Shown: positions 23,517 through 34,860 of the stretch, in pieces | How the letters are laid out: the number at the start of each line of letters is the position of its first letter | Numbering within the stretch: the stretch's first letter is position 1 | Assembly (NCBI GenBank): GCA_014526335.1 | Contig: JACTAT010000113.1 | Span: 194,276-258,275 of the forward strand | Source of the DNA: Chrysaora quinquecirrha | Lineage: Eukaryota; Cnidaria; Scyphozoa; Semaeostomeae; Pelagiidae | Reading direction: 5' to 3' | Length of the DNA stretch: 64,000 bases | The notes under the pieces: generated by a model | Databases searched by the model: none | Seen by the model: only the letters and a program-made list of their open reading frames with translations | What the model was told of the DNA's origin: nothing | Translations under genes and position numbers: made by a program

Positions 23517-26228
23517 CTACAGTTCATCACGTTTTTGCTGTGATTCTTCTTTGCTTGCATCAACAGATGGCTCATCTGATTCTTTGTTATCTTCATCGTC
23601 ATCGGGGGAATCTCCTTCCTCCTGGGAATCTCCCTCTTCTGGGGAATCTCTTTCATTTCGGTCATCATCGCCTTCTTTCTCGCCGTCTTCATCGTCGTCT
23701 CTCTCTTCATTTGGATCAGGCACCTTGTCTTCATCTTCTTCCTCTTCAAAAATTTGCTCAAGATACTTTTCTCGCTGGCGCTGTGTAATTTTAGCAGCAT
23801 CCATTACTTTCATTATTTCAGAAACATCTGGTGGTCCATCATCGAACTTAGCTCTCTCACCAGGTCGAGCGAGAATGGATTCTTTACCATCAGTGACAAT
23901 ACCATGTGGGCTCTCGACCAATCGCACAACTCTCTTTATCTCTTCTCTTGTAAAATTATTAGCCATCTCCAGGTCAATATAACCTTTTTCTCCCACCAAA
24001 CTCTCAAACGCTAACTTTGCTTTGGTGTAGTTTCTTGCCAGTCTCATATGAGGGAAATTAAGGCCAAATCTGATGAAATGTTTCCAGTAAAGTCGTCCAT
24101 CTTTATTCCTAAATTTATCTTTGCTTTTTATTGCTTGTCGCATATTCTGGCGTACAAGTTCATCATTCATGAAGCCCATGTCGATTGTCTCATCACCCTT
24201 TTTGTATGTCCAACGGAAATCAATGTCTGCCATACTGTGATATTCCTTCATTATTTCTGGTTTGCAATCGGCACTTGAGAAATTATCATTCAGATCAGCT
24301 GTAAACAATGTGGTAACTGCAATGCTTCTGCCATAAGAGCGCACTTGATGAATGTAAACTGCAAGAGAAAGGAATACACGCTTTTTTTTATAAAGAACCA
24401 CTTTATAAGGAATCTACATGTAGAAGGCCCGAAAATTTAAAGAACTTATACTACTGAAGAGAAAATCATTAAGGAACTTTTGAATGTTGAATATTTTTAT
24501 CACTGCAAATAATCAAGAATTAGAAAGTCGGTTCCATTCATTTGCAGTCGAAAATCACATAAATTGTACCTTAAGCATGTATCCAATGTTTCTTTGAGTA
24601 GTCTCAGCTTTGCTCACATGCAAATGTCTCTCTTTTATGGTTAAGACCACTGTATGTGCAGTTAAAATTAAGGAACTATTAAGGAACTTTTGGAACTACA
24701 ATCGTCTCAAAAGAGGCCCAAAAATAAGGAACTTTAAGAACTAGGCCTTGAGGTAGGTTCCTTATAAAAAAAGCGTGTACTTTATGAGAAAATGATATTC
24801 TACTATAGGTTTGTCAAGCATAGAGACATACAGGAAGGGAAGGGGTATTTTCACAATTCCTGACAAGAGATTTTATTATAATGTGAAACGTGAAAGTACA
24901 TTAAAATTAGAAAAGTTTCGGACAAGATTTTGTCCAAAGATTTAACAGTTCGAACGATTTAAAATCCTCTGAGAACTTGTCCGAAATTTTTTTGACAATC
25001 TTTGTTCATGGATATACTTTCATTAGAAGTGTGTAACAACCGGTTTTCCCTCATAACTGGACACAAACTTTCAAATTTATGATAATGAAAAGAGTTCGAA
25101 AGTTTTTGTCTGAAATTTTTTCGTCCGAAACTTTCTGTTATTAATGTAAACATAAACAGTTTCGTGAAATGGAACAGTATCAAGCATGAAACGGAAGTGG
25201 CAATGAACCAAAGCTGAGCTATCCCTTCTTTGTGGAAATCAGTTCAGCTCTCAGTGAAGTATGCTGAAGACCCCCTTTTCCCCTGCATTGCGGCACACAT
25301 TGGCAGAGGCTCAAACATGCGAGGGGAAGTTTGGCATGGTACAATATTGATACAATACTTTATAAAAATAATAGATACTTTATAAAAATAATAGATAAAT
25401 AAAGATACGTACCACTTGGAATAAAAATACAATCTCCAGGATACAGTGTAGCCCATGTCCATGGAACTTTAGCATGATTTGGATAGAGATTCATGTCAAC
25501 TTTATCTGGATCAAGGGCTGAGAAACCTGAGCCAACACCTTTGGGCTAAAAAAGAAAAAGTTCACAGTTTGACAATGAAAATTTTGACACACCCACATTG
25601 CCACACCCCTTATTACAGAATTTTTGCAAAAATCTTAGCTACAAATGCTAATGATAGTTGTTGGTGCAGCAATTAAGCTTCAATTTCGTTTATAAATGTC
25701 TTGAAACATTAAGTGGGCCCTAGAGATTTTCATTCTGAGTTCTGGGGTAGCCCAGCTTCAAGTCTTTCCGACTAGTCTTCCGCTTATCTGTTTGCATGCC
25801 ATGCATCGGAGATCTCCGCAGGTTTTGTTCGTAAGCTTTCTCATTCACAGTATATTGATCTAGCAGATGTCACTTTAGAAACATGTACCATAACTGTATT
25901 GTAGCAAGCAAGGAAACAAGCCAGCCAGCAAGCCAGCAGGCTACCAAACAAGCAAACAATCAAGTAAGCAAGCTAGCAAGCAAGCAAGCTAGCAAGCAAG
26001 CAAACATGCCAGGCAGCCTGCAAGCAAGCAACTCAAGCAAGTAAGCAAGCAACTCAAGCAAGTAAGCAAGCAAGCAAGCAAACAAACAAGCCAGCCAGCC
26101 AGCCAGCAAGTAAGCAGGCTAGCAAACAAGCAAGTAAGCAAGTGACCAAACAAACAAGCCAGCAAGCAAGCAAGTAAACAAGCCAGGCAGCCTGCAAGTA
26201 AACAACTCAAGCAAGCAAGCAATAAAAC

Positions 26229-26282
<54 letters not shown>

Positions 26283-27980
26283 ACAAGCCAGCGAGCCAGT
26301 GAGCCAGCCAGCCATTCATCCATCAGCGAGCCATCTTCATTTGTTAAGCGCAAGTCAAGAGGTTCATGCAGCTTATGTGGACCTGCAGCTCTTGTGACTG
26401 CAATCTGCTAATTGTGATGCCTTGACCAAATGGCCACACAACCTCAAAAATATTGCATACTAGGGCAAACAATCAGAGTGCTGTCAAATACCTTAGGTCC
26501 AAAATAAAGCTCTTCTGAGTATTTGTTTTGGATCATCATGAAATCCTTTCTCCCAGCAATCATGCAGTGCAGATTGTGATCAGCATCATAATGTATAACA
26601 GAGCGTGTGCCACCATTACTTATCCATAAATTTGATTCATGGGTGTAGTTCTTGAATGTTCCACACAAAACACTAGGTACAGCCTGAATGAAAGAAGATA
26701 GAAACAATTAGTCAATATTCAATATAAAATAAGGTTTTTGGGTACAATTGAGCTTAGCGGACACCTTCAAAATGCAATGAAAAACAATAGCAAACATTAT
26801 ACGCATTAGACTCAAACCAATGACTTATACTTCCAAACCCCAAAACTAACCCTAGCCTTAACTCAAACCCTAACTCAAGCCCACCTTCAAAGTAATCTTG
26901 CCCCATCTAAGAAGTCAACTAGCCCCCACAAAACTTGGTATTTAAAACCCCCTTTTATTACACTGATTCCCTCAAATTATATCGTTTTCTATATGGTGGC
27001 GTGAGTTCACTTAGACAGATGGGGCGAGTTGGACAAACACATGGGGCAAAATGACTAGAAAGAGTTCCGACTGGCCCTGAATTTACCAGGGGCAAGATGG
27101 CAGTGGGGTGAGTTGACCTTGTACCCTGCATCTGCATTGTAGCCTTGTTTCCCTAAGGTGTCTGCTAAACTGCATTCTAGTCGCTTCTGGTCCTGGATCC
27201 TCTAAACAAAGGCATGGTGACAAGAGGTCCTGGGTCGTCAAATTCCGGCATGACCACCTAAATTCCTCCCGTGTGTAGGCGGGGTCATTGAAGAGTCAAT
27301 GAATGATTGTGTCTGGGCAGGGTCATTGAAGAGTCAATCAAATGATTGTGTCTGCGTCACTGATTCAATTATTCAAATCAATTACTTTCGGTGTGTGAAA
27401 CCGTGCACGTTTGTATTTCCTTGTTCAAACAGTCAAAAAAGCTTCTTCAAATAGTTCTTTATCATCTGAAATATAAAAATCTTACATACAAAAGTTGTAC
27501 CAAACTTGCAAAAATAATCACCTGAATGTCAACCATCATTTCACTTGGCAGCATGCTGACAACATAAACTTCCTCGTGTTCGTAGATAGTGAGGAAGTCT
27601 TTCAGCCTCATCCGACCTGAGGAGCTTGTCCTGTTTTCTTTCTTCAACTCGACAAGAACATCTAACTCACCATACTTCTTTGTTAAATATTCATCCGTCC
27701 AGTCTTTTAACGCCGGGGATTTCTTTATTGCTTGTCTGTACACAAGAGGAGTGTAATGTTTCACATGGCCTTGCCAAAATTCTTCCGCTGTAAGAGGCTC
27801 GTTGTATTCTTTGACCGGTTTTTCGGGAGCACTTTGCCAGCCATAAGGTTTGAGATGGCCTAATGGCTCGCCTTCAACTTTAATCAACGGTGGAGGGAAC
27901 TGTATTCCTTCACCTGGAAGTCCTGATGCTGTTACTTGATTCAGAATGAACAAAAATACTGCAGCAAGGACGCTACTCAT
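23517..27980 (-). CDS. Secreted-pathway JmjC/cupin_8 oxygenase with RDEL ER-retention tail
   Basis: Probable Fe(II)/2-oxoglutarate oxygenase of the ER lumen. Four exons: 27980-27522, 26683-26492, 25545-25413 and 24358-23517; 1626 nt, 541 aa, in phase throughout. It opens with a signal peptide (MSSVLAAVFLFILNQVTASG). The cupin/JmjC core spans about residues 40-300. The metal triad is visible as H184-Y-D186 (VIHYDADHNL) and H265 (YIHQVRSYGRS). Lys199 in AGRKDF is placed where a co-substrate contact is expected. GDCIFIPS precedes the distal His, as in JmjC folds. A unique helical region (residues ~300-470) follows, then ~60 acidic residues rich in Glu, Asp and Ser with small internal repeats, and the C-terminal KRDEL. 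It is much longer than JMJD8. The substrate is unknown; a secreted or ER protein is likely. The acidic tail could bind calcium (inference). Confidence 0.85.
24377..24777. repeat. TA-flanked MITE (family A, copy 1)
   Basis: The ends are CACGCTTTTTTTTATAAAGAA and TTCCTTATAAAAAAAGCGTG, flanked by TA on both sides (24375-24376 and 24778-24779). It is 401 bp long. It lies 16 bases 5' of the acceptor of the last JmjC exon, so the terminus borders the polypyrimidine tract. The interior is nearly identical to copy 2 at 40973-41341. Confidence 0.88.
25905..26325. repeat. CAAG/CCAG tetranucleotide satellite
   Basis: Long run of caag, gcaa and ccag units in intron 2 of the JmjC gene. On the minus strand it gives meaningless Leu/Ala/Cys frames. 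Confidence 0.9.
27281..27354. repeat. Tandem duplication of about 38 bases
   Basis: Two copies of ggtcattgaagagtcaat...atgattgtgtctg stand side by side in intron 1 of the JmjC gene. Confidence 0.7.
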
Positions 27981-28628
27981 CTTGATTCCCACTGTGTGTT
28001 CAGCAAAGACAGAACACCACCTGCAAAAATTTTCGCAGAACAAGAAGACAGTCTGGAGAGAATTCTTCCTGTTTGATTTTCATTGAATTTTGTCAGCGTC
28101 AGTCAAATCCTCGTATTCAAAACGAGGGACACTTTAATTAAAACATGACAATATGGCTGCCGAAAAGTTTGTTATTTTGAATTGATTGAATTTACTAGTT
28201 GATTAGCGCTGATTAGCTGACTTCGTTCTTGAGCTGTTATTAGTGATGATTTTTTGGTAATTATCTAGTGTATGCTCAATATTTTGCTATCCTTAGCTCC
28301 GTAAATTTTCTAAATTGTTGCTCCCACGCGTGCCACAGTTGCAACACAAATAAATATGCACATAGAGAGCCGAGCAGAGGCCATCAATCATCAATTAGCA
28401 ATTTGCCCGCACTGCACAAAAAGTAAACTTTGGTTTGCACTTGGCACACTGGAGATTACCTACATCAGAAAATGCCTTTATACAGAAATCCAATTGATCT
28501 TAGATCTATTGTTCCAAACGAAATAATGAAAATTTGCTATTGTTTGTAAAACAAAACCATTCAAAAACCTTTTGTTTTATTGATTTTACATTCCTTTCAA
28601 GGTAGAAGTGTAAAAATCCATTAACAGA
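27981..28628. promoter_or_regulatory. Divergent intergenic spacer, candidate bidirectional promoter
   Basis: About 650 bases separate the start codon of the minus-strand JmjC gene from the plus-strand TMEM241-like first exon. No TATA box or known element stands out. The call rests on the head-to-head layout only. Confidence 0.4.
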
Positions 28629-30239
28629 ATGTTCATTCAGAAGCTTGAAAGGCCTGGAACATTAGTGCTCATATTTTCAACAAGCTCAATTGGAGCAACA
28701 TTTGTAAATAAGGTCAGTAACAGCTAGTCTGCGGAGTGCGTGTGGTATGTGTACTTGGTAACAGGTCAACTTGCCCCACTACGAAAGTCATGCTGCCCCA
28801 CGTGTTTGTACAACTTGCCCCATCTGTCAAGTCAACCCTCCCCACCACTAAATAAATGATAGAAAACAATAAAAGTGAGCTCATCTATCAATGTGATTAA
28901 TGGGGTTTGGAGGCAGAGACCCTAACTTTAAACATTAACAGTTCAGTGGGGGCAAGTTGACATTTTAAGTGGGGTAAGTTGACTTTTAAAGTGGAGCAAG
29001 TTGACCTAAAAGTGGGGCGAGTTGGCAATGGCGCAAGTTGGTAGAAGGGTGAGTTGACTAGAAACAATGTTCTGCATGCCAGACCTGGCCGTTTATGGCG
29101 GGCGATCGACTGCGCACGCCTCCACGCCCGCCTCCATTGCTCAAGGCGGGCGTCTAGACCGCCCGCCTCTTCAACTGTTTTCATAATAAATCGCCCGCCT
29201 TCGGTTTTTAATTTCTCTTTTGGTTAATAATTTTCATTATTGTTATTAACCTTTTAACCTTCTGATGACATCAGTGGTAAATTTAAATGCATTAATGACC
29301 TGTTAGTGTATTAAATAAACAAAGCGCTTTGAGGAATGTAATAAATACTCGTTCAGAAAACGATAAAGTTTACGAGTTTTCTAAGTTTTCAAGTCGCAAT
29401 CCAGTCAAACTGTACGCAAAAAATAGAAATTGCGATAAAGATTAAAAACAACACAAAAAATCAAGTAGAACATTTATCCATGTGCATTCAGTACATTCTG
29501 AAAGCATTCTGCTGAGATTCTAAGTAGTTTAGAAATCGCCCGCCTGATTTGGCGAGGAGGGCGATTTGACCGCCCGCCTGCTAAAATGTTCATGGCCAGG
29601 ACTGATTTGATGAAAACAAAGGGCTTCAAGCAAAGATGAACAAGATTTCCAAAGAGTGAAATGCCCCTAACTGGAGCTTCTGCATCCAGACTGATATTCT
29701 AGAAAAATACAATTGGTAGGCCTGCTTATTAAGTAAGTGACCTTGGAAGGATGGACAGCTGAGTTGTCTGTAGGCTTATGATGTGAAAAGTGGTCCCAAC
29801 AAGATTCAAACCCACGATCTGCAAATCAGCCAAACCACAGCGCTACTCAGCCTCACCATGCTGGCAGAATGAGCTACTTTATAGTCAAGGTTTTTAACAA
29901 TGCTACTTCATAGTCAAACCTCTCTTGCCATCCTCATGAATACCTAAATAATGACACTTCTTCTCTTTTATAGTTGGCAAATGGGATTTGCATTCACAGT
30001 TTTGATGGTTCTCTCTTCATTTGGTTTCATTCAGATTTCACCACTTGACAGGTTTTTAAATTTGCATAATTTTTTTATAATTTCAAAATTTATACCATAA
30101 TGATGCATTTCTAGACACTGAGTGACAATTATCATCAGAAAAATTTCTTCATTCTAGGGTACTCTTTAGAAAGTGGCTACCAGCTATGTGCATTTTCACA
30201 GTTGGAATTTACTCTGGCTCAAAAGCACTGTCACTTTTG
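28629..30239 (+). CDS. TMEM241-like membrane protein, partial (exon missing)
   Basis: Three exons resemble TMEM241, a SLC35/VRG4-related multi-pass Golgi protein of nucleotide-sugar-transporter type. Exon 28629-28712 starts MFIQKLERPGTLVLIF and ends in the family's VNK (AAG/GTCAGT). Exon 29974-30051 reads WQMGFAFTVLMVLSSFGF. Exon 30158-30239 reads VLFRKWLPAMCIF and GIYSGSKALSLL, matching the family's WLPA...IYAGS block. The second and third junctions are in phase. The first is not, and the expected exon between them (a 'VLSVL...YPTLFQ' type segment) was not found in 28713-29973, where mobile elements have inserted. Later exons were not found either. It may be a broken gene, or the missing exons may be outside what I can recognise. 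Confidence 0.55.
29080..29604. mobile_element. GC-rich inverted-repeat element with CAGnCCTGGCC ends
   Basis: The left end is cagacctggccg followed by ggcgggcgatcgactgcg. The right end is gaccgcccgcc...catggccaggactg. The tips are inverted variants of each other and both are bordered by GGCGGGC/GCCCGCC blocks. No matching target duplication. Related in style to 16690-18194. It lies between the first and second TMEM241-like exons. Confidence 0.6.
29755..29880 (-). repeat. tRNA-derived SINE-like unit
   Basis: The minus strand shows an A-box-like TGAGTAGCGCTGTGGTTTGG, then a B-box-like GTGGGTTTGAATC about 30 bases later. There is no foldable complete tRNA, so it is read as a SINE head. Confidence 0.45.
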
Positions 30240-31196
30240 GTAGGTTTTTAACTCTTTTATGTCTTAATTAAACTTTTGTAAAAGGCTTCAGTTTCAAGTG
30301 TCTAAAGTTTCACTCTTGTCTCTCAATCGTTGTAAAAGCTTCGACAATTAATAAATTTAAGCTCTCTCCCTTTCCACTTAGCTACTGTATCTTCTTTTCC
30401 TTTATTACGGTTTGTAAGTCCTTGTTCCCTTTCTCTAACATCACCAAATAAATAATGGTGCACTTTGTTTCTTCGTTGTATGCCAATTAGTGATTCGTGT
30501 CATTTGTTTATTTGCTTTTCACTCGACAACCTTCGACTTTGTTGTCGAGTAAAGCGCCGTTTAAAGTCGGAATCGAGTCGAGAGCATTTCTACAGTTGGT
30601 CGAGTGATTTTGTGAAACTCCTCAGATTATCAACGTCAGAAACAGACCAAAACAATTGACAAATGCTGAATTTATACCCAGATGCGGATCGAAATGCAAC
30701 AATCAGAAAGTGAAGCCGAATTGGCATTGCGCTTCAAACACCAATCAGCTTGTGGGATGCAGCGGGGAGACCAACAGAATTAATTGAAGTGTCCAAGTGA
30801 GAATAAGATGTCTTTTTGTCTAGAAAGAAATGGCTTTTTAGTTTTTGCTGTGGACTGATTCGAAAACTCCTAAATGGAACAGAGATCTTGCTTTCCCAAA
30901 TATTTGAAAGCAATAATCGCTGTAATTGTCTGCATAAGATTGGGAGAGGGTCGTGCCCATCCCTACCTTGAGTGAAGGAAAGGGGAGCCTTTGGGCTCAA
31001 TGTGTTCGAGCCGCTAGGTCAAACTATTTCGGTACTTAACACCTATATACCATATAGTGTATATTTATAAATATGATGATTTCTTGATTTAGGTTGATTA
31101 TCATTCATATAAATGGATCTTAATTCACGTTACCTGCATAGGTAGGTTGTAATCTCATTATCGACAATATGATACCTATAGGCCTACACTTTTAAT
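30240..31196. repeat. Intergenic repeats including dispersed repeat Rep1
   Basis: The segment of about 30620-30830 (tcaacgtcagaaacagacc, gatgcggatcgaaatgcaac, agtgaagccgaattgg, gtccaagtgagaa) belongs to a dispersed family. Further copies are at 33600-33860, 40690-40930, 43045-43150 and 58590-58790. No gene recognised in the rest. Confidence 0.6.
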
Positions 31197-31428
31197 GAGC
31201 AACTGCTCAATAAGCAACTAGGGCTGAGGTTTTGTTAAACTTTCTGGTTGATATAGCTTTCTTTATACAGTACATCTTGCAAACTTGTCAATTGCATTGA
31301 AAAGCACGAAAAGAGCCAAAAAAGAGTCTTTAGGGGGCACCAGTCATTCTGTGAGTGCTGAAACAGTAGATATGTTGGGCAACTTTGAGGGCTGGAGCAA
31401 AAAGTCCAGTTGCTTATTAAAAAAAGTG
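31197..31428. repeat. TA-flanked MITE (family C, copy 1)
   Basis: It begins CACTTTTAATGAGCAAC and ends GTTGCTTATTAAAAAAAGTG, with TA on both sides. It is 232 bp long. The interior phrases 'aataagcaactagggctga' and 'aactttgagggctgga' are shared with 45312-45707 and 46086-46472. Confidence 0.85.
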
Positions 31429-31445
31429 TATATTCGTTAATAGTA

Positions 31446-31949
31446 TTATTCGTCATGGCTTTCCAGGAAAACACGCGAAAACAATGCCGTTGCGTCGCCA
31501 GTGCGAAAAACCGGCTACACGCTGAGACACTATTGGCGACAAGCCAAAACAGGTCGCAAAAAGCTCAACTAAATCAATGTACTGCGACCATATTTCCTCA
31601 GGTCGCAGAGCATTTCTACAAGTGCGACTTAAGTTTTTCTGGTCGCGGCATGCTCTGTCGCCATTTCAAGCAAAAAGTCGAAGATGTAGTCACGGCTTAA
31701 GCGGCTTAACGTCAGCTCTTAGTTGCAGCGCCGTCATTATCTTGTAGCTACACGAGCTTAATAATATGTTTTCTTTTTTCAGCTTTTTACTCCTTGTATG
31801 CAAAAAGAAATAGTAAATTGCCTTTAAAGTAAGTAACTTAAGTTTCTAAGCACTTATATCCCTTGCCTATAAGTCGTTTCGTTTCAAAATATCTCAACAT
31901 TTAATGTTACATTTCTTTATTTTTATCAACAGGGAATTAGACACCCTTT
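31446..31949. other. GTCGC-rich stretch, no gene
   Basis: The words gtcgca, gcgac and gtcgc recur on both strands between 31487 and 31680, giving local foldback potential. No coding family recognised. Confidence 0.35.
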
Positions 31950-33275
31950 CAGGCCGGGAAGGGCCATATGGCCCAAGCATGTTTCAAGTGTATAAAATCA
32001 TCCAATCAAAAGATATCCCTGAATCCCTGTAATGGCAGGTTGCTCAGAGCCTACTGCGCAATTATCCATGTTTTCATGAGCCTGACATAAAGTACTTGAG
32101 CACGAGGAAGAATTTTCGAAGTAGTGGTTCGACGTTGCTGTGATGGTCACATCCGAGAGCTCATTTCAGGTATGAAACTTCATTTTTATACAGAATAAAA
32201 AATACTGTGACCCTTATCAAGCTTTCTAGTTTGTATTTATAGCTTATTTTCATAGTTTCCTCACACCTGAGACTTTAAAATTACTTTTAAGTATGCTGGG
32301 CCATATGGCCCTTCCAGGCATTCAAGGAAAGCTTTTGTGACGCTTAGGCCCGCCTAGGCCCATTGTTTTTGTAAAGCCAAATCAGCTGATTGCAGCCGAA
32401 AATTGATAAATAACATCTAATAATTTATTCTTTTTAATATAAAATTGCTCAATTCGTACTAAATTATTGTTTATTTTTATTTATACAGATAACAAATGAA
32501 ATAAAGAAGTAAAAATTGAGAAAAAGCAAGATTTCAAAATTGCAAGTTCCAAAGTATCTTGATTACCTTACACATCTTATGGTACTGTAATTGATGATGT
32601 TATCTCAAAGTTTAAATTCTCTTTGGAGTTGTTCAAAGATCTTCATTGCCTATCTTCAAAGGTTTTGTGATTGTCACATCAGAAATTAAATGGAAAGATT
32701 TTGGTATATTATGTGTTGCCCCTTGCAATAAAAACATTCCAAGGCATGTGATGTTGAGGTTTCAAGCACAAAAATGAATTTCAAAAGTAAGGAAAAGATG
32801 AAAATAGACAATATGGATGCTTTTAAGGGAAAAGGTTCACATTTTATGTAGCAAGTGTGATGTTTGCCTTCAAAGAAATTGCTATTTATCAACTTTGCGA
32901 CAAAGAAAGACAACTTGGACTTGAGGAAAGATTACTATGGCAGAAGATAAAGCCTTTACTGCTATTTTAGATGGACATAAATATTGCTCTGTTTTGTCTT
33001 CTTTTTATTTGAAATTCAGAAAACAAAAACATAGAAAACAATTGACTTTTTCTTCGCACAAACTGAATAAAAGAAAATTTTTTAAAGGCCCTCAAGTGTC
33101 AAAACAGTCAATAACTAGCTTATTATTCTTTAAATAGTAAAATTTTCAAGTTATATTCTCATCCTCTTGCTAAAAAGTTAATTAGAAATGAAAGAAAAAG
33201 GAGTTAGCAAGTTTTCAAACTTTCCGAAATCATACCTCTAATGCCTGGAAGGGCCATTTGGCCCGGCCCCCAATT
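31950..33275. mobile_element. Degenerate piggyBac-like element with GGGCCATATGGCCC palindromes
   Basis: Three copies of a 14-bp palindrome-centred motif (aagggccatatggccc) lie at about 31960, 32300 and 33250, the second in inverted orientation. Between them, broken frames at about 32600-32900 suggest the C-terminal part of a piggyBac transposase. KFSLELFKDLHCLSSKGF resembles the 'DNFFTS..L...L' block, and LCSKCDVCLQRNCY looks like its Cys-rich end. Several stops and shifts are present. The assignment is tentative, and TTAA target sites were not confirmed. Confidence 0.45.
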
Positions 33276-34429
33276 TCCCCCAAATTTACCCCAAATTCAA
33301 AAATATCAATTATTTCTGAAATCTCCACCTAAAATTATGTAGGAAACCATAATGAAAGATTTTTTATCTCACTTGGATCATAATTCAGGCATGAAAGGGG
33401 AAACTTCGAGTAAAAAATCAATGTTTTTCTCGAAGGTGAAGCAAAGAGGTCAATTGCCTTCCAATTTTTATACTACAATAAATTTCATATGGGGTGTTTT
33501 GTAAGGTAAGAAATCAAATCAAATTGCTATAAAATCAGTTACATCACAGAACATATTTCAGAGCTTTTTCAGTCTGACACTCCTTGTTTCAATTGTTTAA
33601 TTGTTTCATTTTTCAGCTTTTTGGAATCTGTAATTACATATAAGAAACCAAAAAGCTCTTTTTATGTAGACAGAAAGAGTTCGTTTTCTCATTTAGACTC
33701 TTCAACTTATTCTATTTGTCATCGTTGTATTCCGTATAGGTGATTGCAAATTCAGCTTCACTCCTCCGATTGGTGCATTTCGATCCACATTTGGGTTGAT
33801 ATTCTGTCTTATGAACAAAATTCTCAGCCTGTTTCTGACGTTGATACTATACTCTGAGGAGTGTCAGACGAAAGAAGCTTTTAAGTTTGTTCTTAAATGC
33901 TAATAGATCATTTCGGTATGACGTCAGACAGCATTAAAATTTTTCGAAATCACATGATATCGAGTTTTTTATATGAAAGTCTTATAAAGCAGCCAAAACT
34001 TAGTCTAGGTACAAAGTTTCACTGTCCTAGCGCTTGTGTTCTTAATTTTATGAGCATTCAAAGTTCCCGATTTCATAAAGGCTTTGACCCAAAAAATGAA
34101 CTTGGTGAAACTTTTTGCCCCACACGGTCAAAGCTCTTATAAAATCGTAAACTTTGGATGCTCGTAGAATCTATAATACACGCGCTGAGATAGTAAAGCT
34201 TTGCACCTACGCTAATTTTGGGTGCTAATTTTTGGGTGCTTTATACGAAATGATTTTGGGCATCGAAAGATTGATATCTTGCGATTTCTGGTTCCAATAC
34301 CTTTTTATAAAAAATTTAAATTCTACCAAAGAAATTCGCTCGTACTACTTTGATCTATAATCAACGATGAAGGTTGAATTCTGTAGTTAGAGTCACTAGC
34401 TTAGATCTCAGAGGTCAATAAACTTCCGA
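33276..34429. other. Intergenic, mostly repeat debris
   Basis: A reverse-oriented Rep1 copy lies at about 33600-33860 (tttctgacgttgatac, ctccgattggtgcatttcg). Otherwise it is AT-rich without a recognisable gene. Confidence 0.5.
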
Positions 34430-34560
34430 GCCCCAAAACTAGCTTTGATGCAACCATAATTGGGACTCGAACTCTGACTCCTTGTGCCAGGAGCTCAGGG
34501 AGGTTGGGGATTAAAGCCCCAGCAACGGGAGCGTCACATCCAGGGTCAGGTGTCGTTTGT
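34430..34560 (-). repeat. SINE-2 like repeat
   Basis: Contains 'gggactcgaactctgac' and 'ggagcgtcacatccagggtc'. These are variants of the phrases in the copies at 38880-39045 and 47110-47280. The B-box-like GGGCTCGAACCC core suggests tRNA ancestry. Confidence 0.5.
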
Positions 34561-34594
34561 TCATCTATTCTGAGATCCTAAGTAGAGACTGGCA

Positions 34595-34860
34595 ATTAAG
34601 CTTTGGCCAAACGTTGCCAACCTTACACCCAACATTTCACCGAAGTTGTTTTTGCTGTTGGGTCAGGGATGGTCAAACGTAGCTAACATTCTGAATGTTG
34701 GGTGAATTTTGAACCTGATCAAACTTCAGTAACCATCAACAACACCCAACATGATGTTGGCTCACCAAGCCAAGGTGGCCAAATATGCTGCCAACATTTT
34801 GCCCAACGTGAATATTGGCCATTGTTGGATTAAATGTTGGCTAGTTTGGCCGGGGCTTGA
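34595..34860. repeat. GTTTGGCC inverted-repeat MITE
   Basis: The left tip aagctttggccaaacgttg pairs with the right tip gttggctagtttggccggggctt. The interior contains many 'caacattt...gttgggtg' words. Related to 39518-39662. Confidence 0.6.

Noticed and set aside
23489..23982. Plus- and minus-strand frames over the JmjC last exon
   Set aside because: Shadows of the low-complexity acidic coding region.
25989..26319. Leu/Ala/Cys-rich 'membrane' frames on the minus strand
   Set aside because: Translation of the CAAG tetranucleotide repeat inside a JmjC intron.
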